Of a stretch of 64,000 nt of DNA, positions 29,687 to 40,489 are shown one piece after another. The notes beneath the pieces were generated by a model that saw only the letters and a program-made list of their open reading frames with translations, was not told the DNA's origin and made no database searches. The position numbers and the translations under genes are program-made. Location of the stretch: positions 186,001 to 250,000 of the forward strand of contig NW_023501087.1 in assembly GCF_014066305.1 (NCBI RefSeq), given 5' to 3'. Position 1 is the stretch's first letter. Each line of letters starts with the position of its first letter. This DNA comes from Letharia columbiana. Its lineage: Eukaryota > Ascomycota > Lecanoromycetes > Lecanorales > Parmeliaceae.

Positions 29687-32600
29687 TCATTTCCCATAGC
29701 TGACTGTTCTTCCCAGCGGACTTCTGATTCGTGAAGCCCACTGCATACTCTTCCTTCTCGCTTCCAGCAGCCTCCTTCGAACCGTCTCATCCGGCTGATC
29801 ATCAATTTCCCCGTTGACAGGAAACCCCATCTGCTTTGGCGGGCACGTGCGCTGCACCAACTCTGCGCCCTTGGATAGGTAGTATGGTGTGGTAGGCGAG
29901 CCCCATGTAGAGCCGTCTTCGAGCATATCGTCCTGCGCCGAGGCCGCGATGGGAGTTGCCGGCGCTACCGTTGGCTCCTCTTCTCGCGCTATTTGCCGTT
30001 CGATGATGAATGTGTCTCTGCGAGAAGCCGGAGTATCGAAGGTGAGGAATTCTGTCGTAGGTGATATCTCGTTTTCTGAGGAGATCTTGGCTGGTGTTTC
30101 AATGCTAGCAGTGATCAGATTGCCGTTCATGTTGGCAAGCGCTCGCGGTTCCATTGATTTGCGACGGCGAGAGCCACCACGAGGGATCATGGATGTGTCG
30201 ATGGCATAGTCTGCTTCGTTGAGCCATTTGTCCTCACGCTCGCAGCTAGTAGTGTTAACAAGAGCATGGTGCTTTTGGGTGAATCGTTTGACTTACTCTA
30301 AGACCCAGCCAACCCCGACGCACAAGACTACTCCGTTGCTGCTCCGAATCTTTTCCAAAGTCCGCTTCCCACCATCCTTGTAGACGACGTGGGTAATACC
30401 AACTTTGGTGGTGTCTGGCGAAGCTGCCTCGGGAGTGGTGCTGTTGAGAGAGCTGCCCATGCTTGCTCTTGGATTCCATGACCATTGCTTGACGCAGCGA
30501 GCACCCATTTGGGTCAGAAGGTCAACGAAGATCCCACTGGCGTCTGCGCCCTCAGATGTGTGCACATCAACAAAGACAACCGCGCCCTGAAGAACGTCTG
30601 GAATAACCCCTTTCCGCGCAGTTCGCCCAGGAGTCTCAGCATCGAGCCTCATAGCACTGCCAGGCGTTTGGGGAATGGTGGTCGCTGCCAGCACTGGCGT
30701 AGCTGGTCGATCGAGGGTCACATGCTCGTTCTCGGCATTGTCGGGTATCTCGGATTGCTTCAACCTGGCATGATGAGGCTCGCTGACCACTGACAAAGGA
30801 CCTCCAAACGATCGACTTCGTTGGCGAGTCACTATGAGAGGAGTATCTTCAGCTGAAGCGCGCAGAGGTACCTTTGAGACTGTGTGGATCTCTCGAGGTT
30901 GTTGAGAGATCTTCTTGGCAGGTGTGAACACTTTTGCTGGGGTGCAAGTCAAAGTATGATCCTGCTCTGCCCGCAGTCTTTCAGCACCCGATGGCACTGC
31001 ATTTTCATCTCCGTACTCTTCTGATGTTTGCGACTCTTGGCTAACCTGCAAGGCCGCAATATCATGTTCATTGCCCACGTCCATTTCCGCGAATGAAGTG
31101 TCTTCAACGTCTTCTTCGCCATCACGCATTACCATCTCATCTTCAAAGAACGAAGATTTTGCAGGAGATCCCGTTGGAATGTCACTGATTGTTTGCTCCG
31201 GAGCTACGATCATACTCACACCTCCAAGTGAGAACATTCCGCGGGTCTGACGAGGACGGCTTGTCGCGTTCTGTTTGTTGGGGCTAGATGCAGCCCACGA
31301 ACTCAGTTGATCCGCCAGTGGGGTAAAGGATAGTTGGTCTTCAGAGATATCCGAGTCCTGGCCATCAAGGACTGCAGGAGTGCCAAAGTCCTCTGCGGAG
31401 ACTCCATGACTGCGCAGTGGGGTGAATCCGTATCCCTTGTCTGGAGACGCAAGCTCATCTTCAGACCCAGACTCGATGGAAACTCTCCTTAAGGCGGCCG
31501 AAGCAAGCCAGAAGGCTGGACCCTTGAATACCGTAGGAGTTTCTGCGGGCTTTGAGCTCTCTGAAATGTCATCGCTGCGAGCGACGGGTTCGGATTGGTC
31601 GATCATGATGGTATCGTCAAAAGATACCGGCTCCTCAAAGGTGGCCGCTGTAGTTCGCAAGGGTGACTCGGCTTCAGCGGCAACGTCTATGATTGGGCTT
31701 TCAGAGTGAAATTCTGGGAAATCGTCCTCTTCTGCGTCCACCTCGCGTTCTTCGTCCGTGATAGTATGAACCTTGACAGTCTGCTCCGGAGACCTGGCTG
31801 CTCGGAAGGGACTGCTAACGACCTTCTCCGGTGAAAGGCTTGGAGCCTTCGAGGGACTGCTTTGTCTGGAGGTGATGGCGGCGTGCAATGCCGCTGCTTT
31901 CATACTAGACTTGACTGGCGAGCCAAGCCCTGTTGACTTCGTAGGTGAAGCTGTTGGGCGGCGCGCAGGAGATTGCAGCAACGAAGCCTTGAACGGCGAT
32001 TTGGAAGGGACAAGTATGGGCTGCGTTGTCTTTTCTTCCATTCTCACTCTCTTTGGCGATTCTTGCAGCAATGATATTTTGAACGGTGACTTGGAAGGGA
32101 GAAGTATTGGCTGTGTCATGTTGTCTCGAAGAGTTCCTCTTCTTGGCGATTCTTGCAGAAATGAGGCTTTCATGGGAGTACGCGATGACAAAAGCACGGG
32201 CTGAGCTATGGGGTCTCCAAGTTGCACTCTCTTAGGAGAACTCTTGAGCGCGTCCTTGAATGGTGACGTTGGCGGTCGCCGAGCTGGGCTTGCAAATATG
32301 CTCGACGACGTAGGCTTCAACGGTGATGATGGCGCGGTGTCTTGGGCAAAGTTCAACTTGGAGACGCTACCGAAGTCTTTGACTGGACTCATAATTCGTT
32401 TGGCGGGAGACTTGCTAAGAGCTCTGATGGGCGTTTTCTCGCCGGCAAGCTCATCCTCCGAAATTATTGGGTCACTCTTGGCAATTTGATTGACCTTCTT
32501 TGGCGACAAGGGCAGTACATCCTTTGTCTCAAGCCCCTGACTTTCTTGAGTAGTCGGCGTGACAATTTTCCTACCACGGGTAGTAGCTCGTGCTGCCGCT

Positions 32601-33331
32601 GGCTTGCGGACTGGCTTCGCTTTTAGTCCTGTTGGTTTCATGGCGGACTTCTTTGGCCCTTCAGTCTCTATCGGAACGTTTTCCTTGTCTGGTTCTTGTT
32701 GAAACTTGACCCTCTTCTTTTGCGCGGCTGCCGCTGGTCTCGTGGCTGGGGCGATTGATGGTGTCTTCGTCGCATTGGTGATTGGACGTCCGCGAGTAGT
32801 CTTCTTCACTGGCTCCGGCTTCTCTATTTCCTCTTGAACCTCTAAGACTGCAGGCGTGATTTCTAACGTCTTCTTGGGGCGGCCCCTTGTCTTTGGAGCC
32901 TCCAGCTCAGTGACTTCGGCCGCGGGCGCCTTTGTTGGACGAGCTCTCGTCCTCAGTGCGTCTGGCATTTGGTCCTCCTCTTTCTCATCCGTGTCACCAT
33001 TCTTCGCTCGTCCTACTGCTTTCGTGGGCCCGGGCTTCTTTTCTTGTCCGAGCACTGCTCCATCAATCGCTTCACCATCCTCGTCGTCGGCTCGAGTCTT
33101 GCGTTTAACTGCTTTAGCTTGCACTGCTGGCTTCTTCTTCATGGCGGCGGCTTTGGCGGAGGCTGTAGTAATCTTTGTTGCCCTGGGCTTCGAGGCTACA
33201 TCGTCGCTATTGGTAGTCTTCGCGCGAGCGCGCGTTACACGTTTGGGAGGTGAGTCTGTCATGTCCACGGTCTTCTTCCGCTTCGCAGCTTGTGTCGCAG
33301 GCATTGGGGCAGTGAGTATTTTGCTCTTCAA
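29687..33331 (-). CDS. BRCT-domain protein with repeated SPxK motifs, 1197 aa
   Basis: Exons 30297-33331 and 29687-30245 join across a 51-nt GTAAGT..TAG intron with frame kept. The N-terminus is basic with nuclear signals (KRKKTVDM) and AT-hook-like RGRPKK and RGRPITN. The middle has at least three ~33-residue repeats around P(S/L)KSPFKxSLLQESPKR, rich in Ser-Pro-x-Lys/Arg sites suited to cyclin-dependent kinases. A BRCT domain spans the intron (VVFVDVHTSEGADASGIF, LLTQMGARCVKQWSWNP, ITHVVYKDGGKRTLEK, GWVLDCEREDKWLNE). BRCT domains bind phosphopeptides in DNA damage and cell-cycle signalling. The pattern recalls microcephalin-like BRCT proteins, but I cannot name an orthologue. Confidence 0.85.
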
Positions 33332-34608
33332 AGGTGGGCGGAGTCTGGTCGGGTGTTGAAAGAAGACGAGCGTTGGAACTTGGTGGGTCTTATTATTTGG
33401 ATTTGTTGTTTGTTGATTTCTTCCCCGCGTTGGTCGGATAGCAACGACAAGCGCTAGCGTCCAACACTAGGCGATTTTGAGAAAGGGCCAAACCCCACGC
33501 TCACCTCTTCCACAATTGTGAGCTTCGGTCAACATCGTCCGATGATGGTACCAAGGAACTCTTTGCAAGATATCGGCTATGGTGCCACCAATACGAGAAG
33601 CCTTCCGACCCCTGCAATATCGATTCGAGCGTCTAGCGTACTTATGTGGAATCTCCCCTTCCAGAGTCGTCTGCAACACATCTAACACGGCAATGTTATC
33701 TATCTCCTCTCGCGGGAATGCCTCGGCAGGGAAGGCCGTTTGTGGGTTTGTCCTCATCGAAACTGGAATTATGGACTGCTGCAGGATTCGCGAGGCTATT
33801 TATACTTCTGGCTCGAGAAGAGATGTTCATGTTCGAATGAGCAGCTACTTCTAGGTTACTACTATCTCACGGTGCAATACCCAGTCCTCGAGACGCCCCC
33901 TGATCCGACACTCTCGTGGTTGGCCATGAATGAGCACGGCCTTGAGAGCCCTCGACGATATCCAATTCTGCCCTCATATCCGATCGAGCAAGCCCATGAC
34001 CTTTCAAATCTATGAGCTGTTTGTCCGAAAGTCGTGCGATACAAATATTGTTCGATTGCTGTAGGTGCGGCCGCGTACCGTGATGCCGATCTGCGGGACG
34101 TCTGTTTAATTCGAGGTTGCAAAGGAGAGGAGGGGGAACTTTCCGCTAAACCATCACGGGCCCTGAGTGGATTGCGTAATTGGCTGTGTCGGGAGACTTA
34201 ACAGGATCGCAGCAGGATTGAAATCGGGCACCAGGTTCACTGGGGAGTCTTGTTGAGATGCGAGGAGCATAGAGTCCTCATGGGGTGGGCATTTAAAGGG
34301 ACTCTCTAGCAAATGTAAATTCATTCAACAAAATCCGCAATTTGAAAGAATTAAACAAAGTAAGTGACCATCTCGAACCCTTGTGCTGGTGCAAAAAGCT
34401 CAGCCCGACCATTCCGATTGAGTATTCTGCAACGGAGCCGTGACCTACGAAAACCCCAATGAAGGGATTTTATACCACATCCCCGAAGGGCGCAAATATT
34501 TAATTAATTATCCATATATTCTTTATATTCTGTCAGATTTTAAGAAGTTGACATTGTTCAGATTACTCCCAAAGGTTTTCATTTCACTATATCCAACATC
34601 CAGACTGA
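33332..34608. other. Intergenic region holding the right copy of a dispersed repeat
   Basis: This is the promoter of the BRCT gene (33332 to about 33480) and the 3' flank of the DAHP synthase gene. Frames at 33467-34015 lack recognisable motifs. From about 34,300 to 34,500 lies the partner of the 29.3-kb repeat (AGCAAATGTAAA, CCTACGAAA, ATCCCCGAAGGGC). Confidence 0.5.
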
Positions 34609-36138
34609 TCAAGCCCTCTTCTCATCCCGATAGTGTCCTGCAACCAGAAAAGCCATCTCAAGCGCCTGTTTCTCATTGAGTCTCGGATCACAGTATGTCG
34701 TATAATTAACACTTAGATCCCCCTCCGTCAACCCCTCACTCCCACCAACACATTCCGTCACCGCATCCCCAGTCAATTCGAGGTGCACACCTCCCAAGAA
34801 ACTGCTCTGCTCTCTGTGAATCCTCAACGCACTGCTCACCTCACTCAAAATACTCGAAAATTGCCTTGTCTTCACCCCAGACGGCGTACTCTTTGTGTTC
34901 CCATGCATGGGATCGCATTGCCACACGACTACATGGCCACTTTTCTTCACGGCCTCAATATGGCCAGGTAGCAGAGAAGCGATATTGTGCTCGCCGTATC
35001 GGGTAATCAAAGTGACCTTTCCAATATCTTTTGGCGGATTGACCACATCAAGGAGGGCGATGAGTTCCGGAGATGTCATGGTAGGCCCGACTTTGATGCC
35101 GATGGGATTTTCGAGACCGCGGAAGTACTCGACGTGTGCGCCAGTGAGTTGGCGTGTGCGGTCACCGATCCAGAGAAAGTGGGCGGATGTATTGTACCAG
35201 CCTTTGCCATCGCTAGCAGACTCTTGGTGACCGTTCACCTGCTGATCTGATGATACTCGGGCTGGCAAGAAAGCTGGATGAGAGGGTGGATGTTTTAGTC
35301 TCCTTGTTAAACTCTGCTCGTATTCTAGTAGCAAACCCTCGTGACTGGTGTAGAGATCGACAGTCTCTAAGCCACTTGCACTGCTATCTGCGCCAACTGT
35401 CCTCATGAATTGTAGGCTCTCGGTGATACTATCGACAATCCTGGTGTACTGAGCTCTGATCTTTTCATCTTTCACGTGCCCCAGCTCCCAGTCTAGTGGC
35501 GAATGTAGATCAGCGATCCCTGATGCCAGCGACGCTCTGATGAAATTGAGCGTTGCGGCAGAGTGATAATAGGCAGATACTAAACGCGCTGGATCCGGGG
35601 TTCTGTCTTCTACCGCGTATCCATTTAGTATGTCTCCACGGAAGGAGGGTATCTCGTTTCCCTCGTGCATCTCTGTGGGACTTGATCTTGGCTTTGCGTA
35701 CTGGCCAGCCATCCTCGCAATACGCACGACAGGCCTGTTGGCGCCCCAGATCAGGACCAAACTCATCTGCAGCAGAAGTTTGATCTTCGATTCAATGGCA
35801 TTCTCTTCACAGTAATCGAATAATTCCGCACAGTCACCACCCTGTAGTAGGAACGCTTTGCCAAGAGCAACATCTCGCAGAGACTTCCGGAGTTTGATGA
35901 TCTCGGTAGGTGTAACGATGGGTGGTAGTTGCTCTAGTTTTGCGAGAGCTTTTTGGACTTTAGCAAGGTCATTATAGACAACCTCTTGTTTTATGGGTTT
36001 AGTGGTCCAGGATGATGGCGTCCATTCCGAGCTGCTATTCTTCTGTCGCTTTGTTGTGACCTTGATCTCTGCTGCGGCTTCTCCACTTTTGCTGAGCTTT
36101 GGAGGCTGTATTGGCTCTTCTAGAGGTCTTTTCGACAT
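34609..36138 (-). CDS. 3-deoxy-D-arabino-heptulosonate 7-phosphate (DAHP) synthase, class II, 509 aa
   Basis: The enzyme joins phosphoenolpyruvate and erythrose 4-phosphate in the first step of the shikimate pathway. The class II (plant-like) signature is plain: LLQGGDCAELFDYC with the metal-binding Cys, RIARMAGQYAKPRSSPTE, NPIGIKVGPTMTS, TLITRYGEHNI, VVWQCDPMHGNT (metal His), GGVHLELTGDAVTECVGG and YTTYCDPRLNEKQALE. It is a single exon with a continuous frame. The first ~45 residues are a charged extension absent from bacterial enzymes, of unknown role. No presequence is evident, so it is probably cytosolic. Many ascomycetes carry this class beside the class I isoenzymes. Confidence 0.92.
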   Translation of the reverse strand: MSKRPLEEPIQPPKLSKSGEAAAEIKVTTKRQKNSSSEWTPSSWTTKPIKQEVVYNDLAKVQKALAKLEQLPPIVTPTEIIKLRKSLRDVALGKAFLLQGGDCAELFDYCEENAIESKIKLLLQMSLVLIWGANRPVVRIARMAGQYAKPRSSPTEMHEGNEIPSFRGDILNGYAVEDRTPDPARLVSAYYHSAATLNFIRASLASGIADLHSPLDWELGHVKDEKIRAQYTRIVDSITESLQFMRTVGADSSASGLETVDLYTSHEGLLLEYEQSLTRRLKHPPSHPAFLPARVSSDQQVNGHQESASDGKGWYNTSAHFLWIGDRTRQLTGAHVEYFRGLENPIGIKVGPTMTSPELIALLDVVNPPKDIGKVTLITRYGEHNIASLLPGHIEAVKKSGHVVVWQCDPMHGNTKSTPSGVKTRQFSSILSEVSSALRIHREQSSFLGGVHLELTGDAVTECVGGSEGLTEGDLSVNYTTYCDPRLNEKQALEMAFLVAGHYRDEKRA

Positions 36139-36524
36139 GACTATAGATTTTTTTCAACAGAAAGAGAATAAACGGAATTTTACGAGAGACGACTCCTAGA
36201 TGAGATGCACACACAAACGGACCCTTTGAACAGGTAGATGAGGTGCAGAGACCAAAAAGCCTATGCTGACATACACCAAATACACCTGAGCTATGAAATG
36301 CGATATGCTTTAAACAATAACTGGAAATGTGGAGTGGATAGGTACGCATGAATACGTGAGGAAGGGGCTGGCGAAATCCCAATATTTCTTCACTAGACCT
36401 AATTCGGTCCTCCGCGTTTTATGAACCCCCCCCCCCCTTGTCACCACCTACGTTCTGACAACCACTCTAAATTCACCTCACAGCTACTCTTCTGCTGCTA
36501 CTCACGCGCAATTCAACCATAAAA
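36139..36524. promoter_or_regulatory. Divergent promoter region with poly-C tract
   Basis: It lies between the DAHP synthase and HYPK start codons. A run of about eleven C residues occurs at 36427-36438. A GACTC core (GAGACGACTCC) lies at about 36185-36195, and no perfect TGACTCA is seen. Confidence 0.4.
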
Positions 36525-36944
36525 ATGGCAGAGCCCCAACCCTCCAGCGTCCATGAAGGCATGGACCGCGAAGACCCCGCCCCCCTCCCCACCTCTGCCG
36601 AAGACCGCAAAGCGGCCGCCGCCATGTCCTCCCTCGAAAGACGCGGTGGCGATGACGACGATGCTGCTACGAAACCTAACAAAGAAATCGACCAAGAAGC
36701 CCTTGGAAAGGCTATAAGTAGGCTGGAGTTAGCAGACAAAGCTGGCACGGTTGCTGCAGGGGAGAAGAAAACGAAGGAGAAAGAGGAAGTTGAGAAGAGG
36801 GCGAAGATCAAGGTGGATCAGGCGGATGTGACATTGCTGGTCGAAGAATTGGATTTGACTAAGGGGAAAGCTACAGAGCTGTTGAAGGCGAATGACGGGG
36901 ATGCGGTCAAGGCTATGAGGGGGTTTGTAAGGGCTGCGGCTTGA
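36525..36944 (+). CDS. HYPK-like UBA-domain protein (NatA regulator), 139 aa
   Basis: HYPK binds the ribosome-associated N-terminal acetyltransferase NatA and modulates it. The C-terminal ~45 residues form the three-helix UBA domain: VDQADVTLLVEELDLTKGKA, then TELLKANDGDAVKAMRGFVR. A charged helix precedes it (EKKTKEKEEVEKRAKIK), the segment that in HYPK reaches the Naa15/Naa10 interface. The N-terminus is disordered and acidic. Length and layout fit fungal HYPK. It is a single exon. The main alternative is a NAC-alpha-like UBA protein, but the NAC domain is absent. Confidence 0.8.
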   Translation: MAEPQPSSVHEGMDREDPAPLPTSAEDRKAAAAMSSLERRGGDDDDAATKPNKEIDQEALGKAISRLELADKAGTVAAGEKKTKEKEEVEKRAKIKVDQADVTLLVEELDLTKGKATELLKANDGDAVKAMRGFVRAAA

Positions 36945-37388
36945 GGGATGGGGCATACAGGGCTTAAAGATCAACATTGAAAGTACAAGGACCAACCCTC
37001 TTCACTTGCCATGCAGGTTATGCTGCGTATTCATAATCTCACGTTGGACCGGATGCTGATAACAAGTAAAGAGGTCAATGGAGAGTCTGAGGAGGTCCCA
37101 CAGGCACAGACTGAAGGGCTGTGATGGACCAAGCTGGGGTTGGAAAGCGTGGATGAGAGGGCATTGAACCTATGTACAATGGCAATGTGACAATACATTA
37201 TCCTGCATCGTGAAGGATGCTGTTGGTTCCCTGCCATAGGTGGCGCAGATGCTCACGGTCTCTTGCCTTCCTTTTGACCGTATTCCAATTCAATTGACCT
37301 GCAAATTGATCAACGGCCCGACAACGAACCTCATCGAATGCCTATGCCGAGATGAAGTTCGAAGAAAGAGAAGCATCCGCGGGCGCCT
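36945..37388. other. Convergent 3' intergenic region
   Basis: The 3' ends of HYPK and the small membrane protein gene face each other here. I see no gene or repeat. Confidence 0.4.
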
Positions 37389-37789
37389 TCAGTCATGTTT
37401 CGCGACAAGAGGCCCCTCTGGTGGAGCTATTAGAGGCTTCTGTTCTTGTCCGAGGACCACTGGCTTCATTAGCAAAAGGCAGATAGATTGAGGCTATACG
37501 GCTCATACCTCGTTGGTACAGTACGTAGCTTGTGACCACCACGAAGGGAATACCAACTATAATAGCAGTCCACCTGGAAGCCATTAGTAAATGAAAGTCG
37601 AGGAATCGTGGCTTCCTACCTTCTAGCAATCGTATTGTAGCTGCCAATTGCTGCGAAGCCCGTGGGAGGAGCGGTAGGGTTCGTCTTCAACGAAGGTGCT
37701 GCTGGCTTGTACCCCAAAGGTGTTGTTTTCGTAGAGGCCTGACGTCTCAACGCGGCGAGTCTATCGAAAGGATTTCGACTGGAGAACAT
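37389..37789 (-). CDS. Small single-pass, probably mitochondrial, membrane protein, 101 aa
   Basis: Three exons, 37620-37789, 37509-37573 and 37389-37459, are joined by 46- and 49-nt introns, both with CTAAT branch sites. The second must be spliced to avoid the unrelated read-through tail. The N-terminus MFSSRNPFDRLAALRRQAST is an Arg-rich amphipathic presequence. One membrane helix follows (TAIIVGIPFVVVTSYVLYQR), then a short tail ending GPLVAKHD. The shape is that of a small inner-membrane subunit or assembly factor. I do not recognise the family. Confidence 0.7.
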
Positions 37790-38609
37790 GGTGATCAAGG
37801 GGGCCTGTTCCCTCGAAGAAGCATTAGGGGCATAGCACCTGCACCTCAATGTCTATATGCAAGCAACAATGCAGCCGATATGTGTCCAGTATCGTAAATA
37901 CCTAATCGTTTTGTCTAGACGAGACTGAGAGTTGAGTATGTAGTAGCCCCTTTTTCAAAACAGCCTCGGCCTAGCCGGAAGTTGTCTCGGTTATGTCATC
38001 GCTTTCTGCCCACTCACAAAAGAAGTGCCTCACCGCAAAATTATTCCCGCACCAACAGCTGGACACAAAACGATAACTGAACATTCCATAACCAACCAGA
38101 CTCATTTTCTTTAACTCTCCAATATTAGCTGCTCATGCACACAGTCTGACTCAGTCAAAATCGAACCAGAAATCCTACCTCTGGTGATTCAGAGGCACTG
38201 ATAAACACGGCTCCTCCGGCCTCGACACAGTTCAGTCTTCAAGATCCTGCCTCACGCCCCCATCGGGACAGTACGTATATATCGGATGCCATAACCCCTT
38301 CTTTTGAGACTCGAGAATCGCTTTTGAACTGGAAGACTGACTCTGAATTCGTCGTCCAGTCCTCAACGACCTCCCTCCCCCTGGTGCAGGACATTTCAGA
38401 GTCTGAGATCTATTTGCTAGAGTGCATTCCAAACGTCCCACTGTCTTCATCACAATCCCAGCTGCCGCATAGGACGTCCCTAGAGGTTCTTCCTCTTCCC
38501 GGGGAAGAGTCGAGGAGGAATAGCCGTATCAGTCTGGGGACTGATATCTTCAAGCCTCCCTAACGCGGCTCTCACACAATCGGAATACAATTTACTTCTT
38601 AGAGCTTGG
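37790..38609. promoter_or_regulatory. Promoter and long leader of ornithine decarboxylase, with TGACTCA and an upstream frame
   Basis: The sequence lies between divergent genes. TGACTCA (Gcn4/CpcA type) is at 38148-38154. A 79-codon upstream frame with ATG at 38324 ends at 38563, 47 bases before the ODC start and out of frame with it. If the transcript starts before 38324, this frame could limit ODC translation. CT-rich tracts lie around 38100. Confidence 0.4.
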
Positions 38610-39967
38610 ATGCGAATGGCACCTTCGGCAACAACAATTACACAACAATATGCATCAATTGACATGAATGAAAAATCATTGAGGGTCAATAGTACTGTTA
38701 GCGATAATGGAAAAGAATATGGGAAAACTCTAACGAAGGATGTGTTGAAAGGGCGGATTGCAGCCATCGATACAGATACTTGCGCTGCTGGGGATGAAGA
38801 TTCATTCTTCGTGGCTGACATGGGTGAGGTCTATCGACAACACCTACGCTGGAAGATGAATTTGAAGAGGGTCAAGCCCCACTACGGTGCGTTCTCATTC
38901 ATTGAATTTTCCAGAATACAACAGCACGTTGATTTCTATTAGCTGTCAAGTGCAACCCGGACCCAGAGGTCCTTCGTCTACTTGCGGGATTAGGCACCGG
39001 TTTTGACTGTGCATCCAAGTCAGAAATTGAACAGGTCCTCAATCTCGGTGTCGATCCATCCAGGATTATCTACGCTCAGCCATGCAAGACCAAGTCATAT
39101 GTGCGCTTTGCATTTGAGTGTGGGGTGAAGCAGATGACGTTCGACAATTCAGACGAGCTCTACAAGATTAAGAGGTTCTTTCCAGATGCAGAGCTGTTTC
39201 TCCGCATCTTGACAGACGACTCAGCAAGCTTGTGTCGACTCAGCGATAAATTTGGGGCCTCCTTAGACACAACCCTAGACCTTTTGACTTTGGCGAAGGA
39301 TCTGGAATTGAATGTCACTGGTGTCAGCTTCCACGTCGGTTCTGGAGCTTCTGACCCTCAATCTTTCGACAAAGCTGTTCGAGACGCTCGTATTGTATTT
39401 GATCAAGCCGCGGACGTTGGCTACAACCTCAAGACTCTGGATGTAGGCGGAGGCTTTTCTGGAGATCTCTTTGAGTCCATGGCCGATGTCTTGAGCAAAG
39501 CCCTCGATGAAAACTTTCCAACGAGTGTGCGCATCATTGGGGAACCTGGCCGCTACTACGTCGCCTCCGCATTCACCTTGGCCTGCAACATCATCGCTCG
39601 CCGCGATTTCCAGGATCCCGCTACAATGGAGACTAATTACATGCTCTACCTCAACGACGGTGTCTACGGCAACTTCTCAAGTCTCATATTCGACCATCAG
39701 ATCGCGTCTCCTCGCATCCTGAGCAAGCGTGATAGGTCCAATCGCAGCACTGAGTACTCGCTCTGGGGTCCATCTTGTGATGGAATTGACCGAGTTACGG
39801 AGACTTGTACCCTTCATGGGGTCCTAGACGTGGGTGATTGGCTGTACTTTGAGGAAATGGGTGCCTACACCAAGTGTAGCACTACAAAATTCAATGGGTT
39901 TACAGATAACCATGATGTTCTTTATGTCTCGAGCGAGCCCGGAGCTTCGGCTTTGCTGAACTACTGA
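38610..39967 (+). CDS. Ornithine decarboxylase, 433 aa
   Basis: PLP enzyme making putrescine from ornithine, the first step of polyamine synthesis. Exons 38610-38886 and 38943-39967 join in frame; the split codon gives YAVKCNPDP with the PLP-binding Lys. Other family features: FDCASKSEIEQVL, GVSFHVGSGASD, the glycine loop LDVGGGFSGD, GEPGRYYVASAFTLA, the catalytic WGPSCDGID and the C-terminal MGAYTKCSTTKFNGF. Length is normal for fungal ODC. The start could also be the Met at 38616 (MAPSATT). I see no unusual C-terminal degron. Confidence 0.93.
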
Positions 39968-40489
39968 ATGCACGCGTTGTGTGCAATGGAAGGAAACGCG
40001 TAGCACATCATGAGAGACGATATTGGAATGGGGAGAGTGCCCAGAAGATGGACGAGTGTGGGATTGCATCAAGGCAGCGGTATTGTGGGAGCTTGAAGAG
40101 TGCCTTTTTTCGGTTCAGACCAGAGATTTCATAGACTGCGTGGCTTTTGTCTTTTTTCATACAGAAAATGAGCTTTTCATTCCAAGCTGGTCTCAAGCCA
40201 GTCTCTCCTTCCGTCTCCTCGAGTATTCCACCTCTAGGCCGCAGCTTCCTATCATCCTCCATACATCTGACATCGGCCGAGCCGGAGAATCTACTTTGCC
40301 CTCCCGCCACTCCCTGGTCCTCGAGCTCTCACCAACCCCTTCCTCGCCCCCGTGCCCTGAGCTCTCCTTCAGCTCCTTCAGCTCCTTCATCCCGCATCGA
40401 AGAACCTCGTGATCCCCCCAGTAACCTTGACCTTATCGGAATGCGTCATTCAAGCTCATGCTAGATCGACAGCGCATCAACCCTCTTGC
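39968..40489. other. Intergenic region between ODC and the second accessory block
   Basis: This is the 3' flank of ODC, then a CT-rich stretch at 40190-40400. The short frames are not convincing. I see no gene. Confidence 0.4.

Noticed and set aside
31422..32489. Long plus-strand frames across the BRCT gene
   Set aside because: They mirror the Ser/Pro/Lys-rich minus-strand coding sequence and have no independent support.
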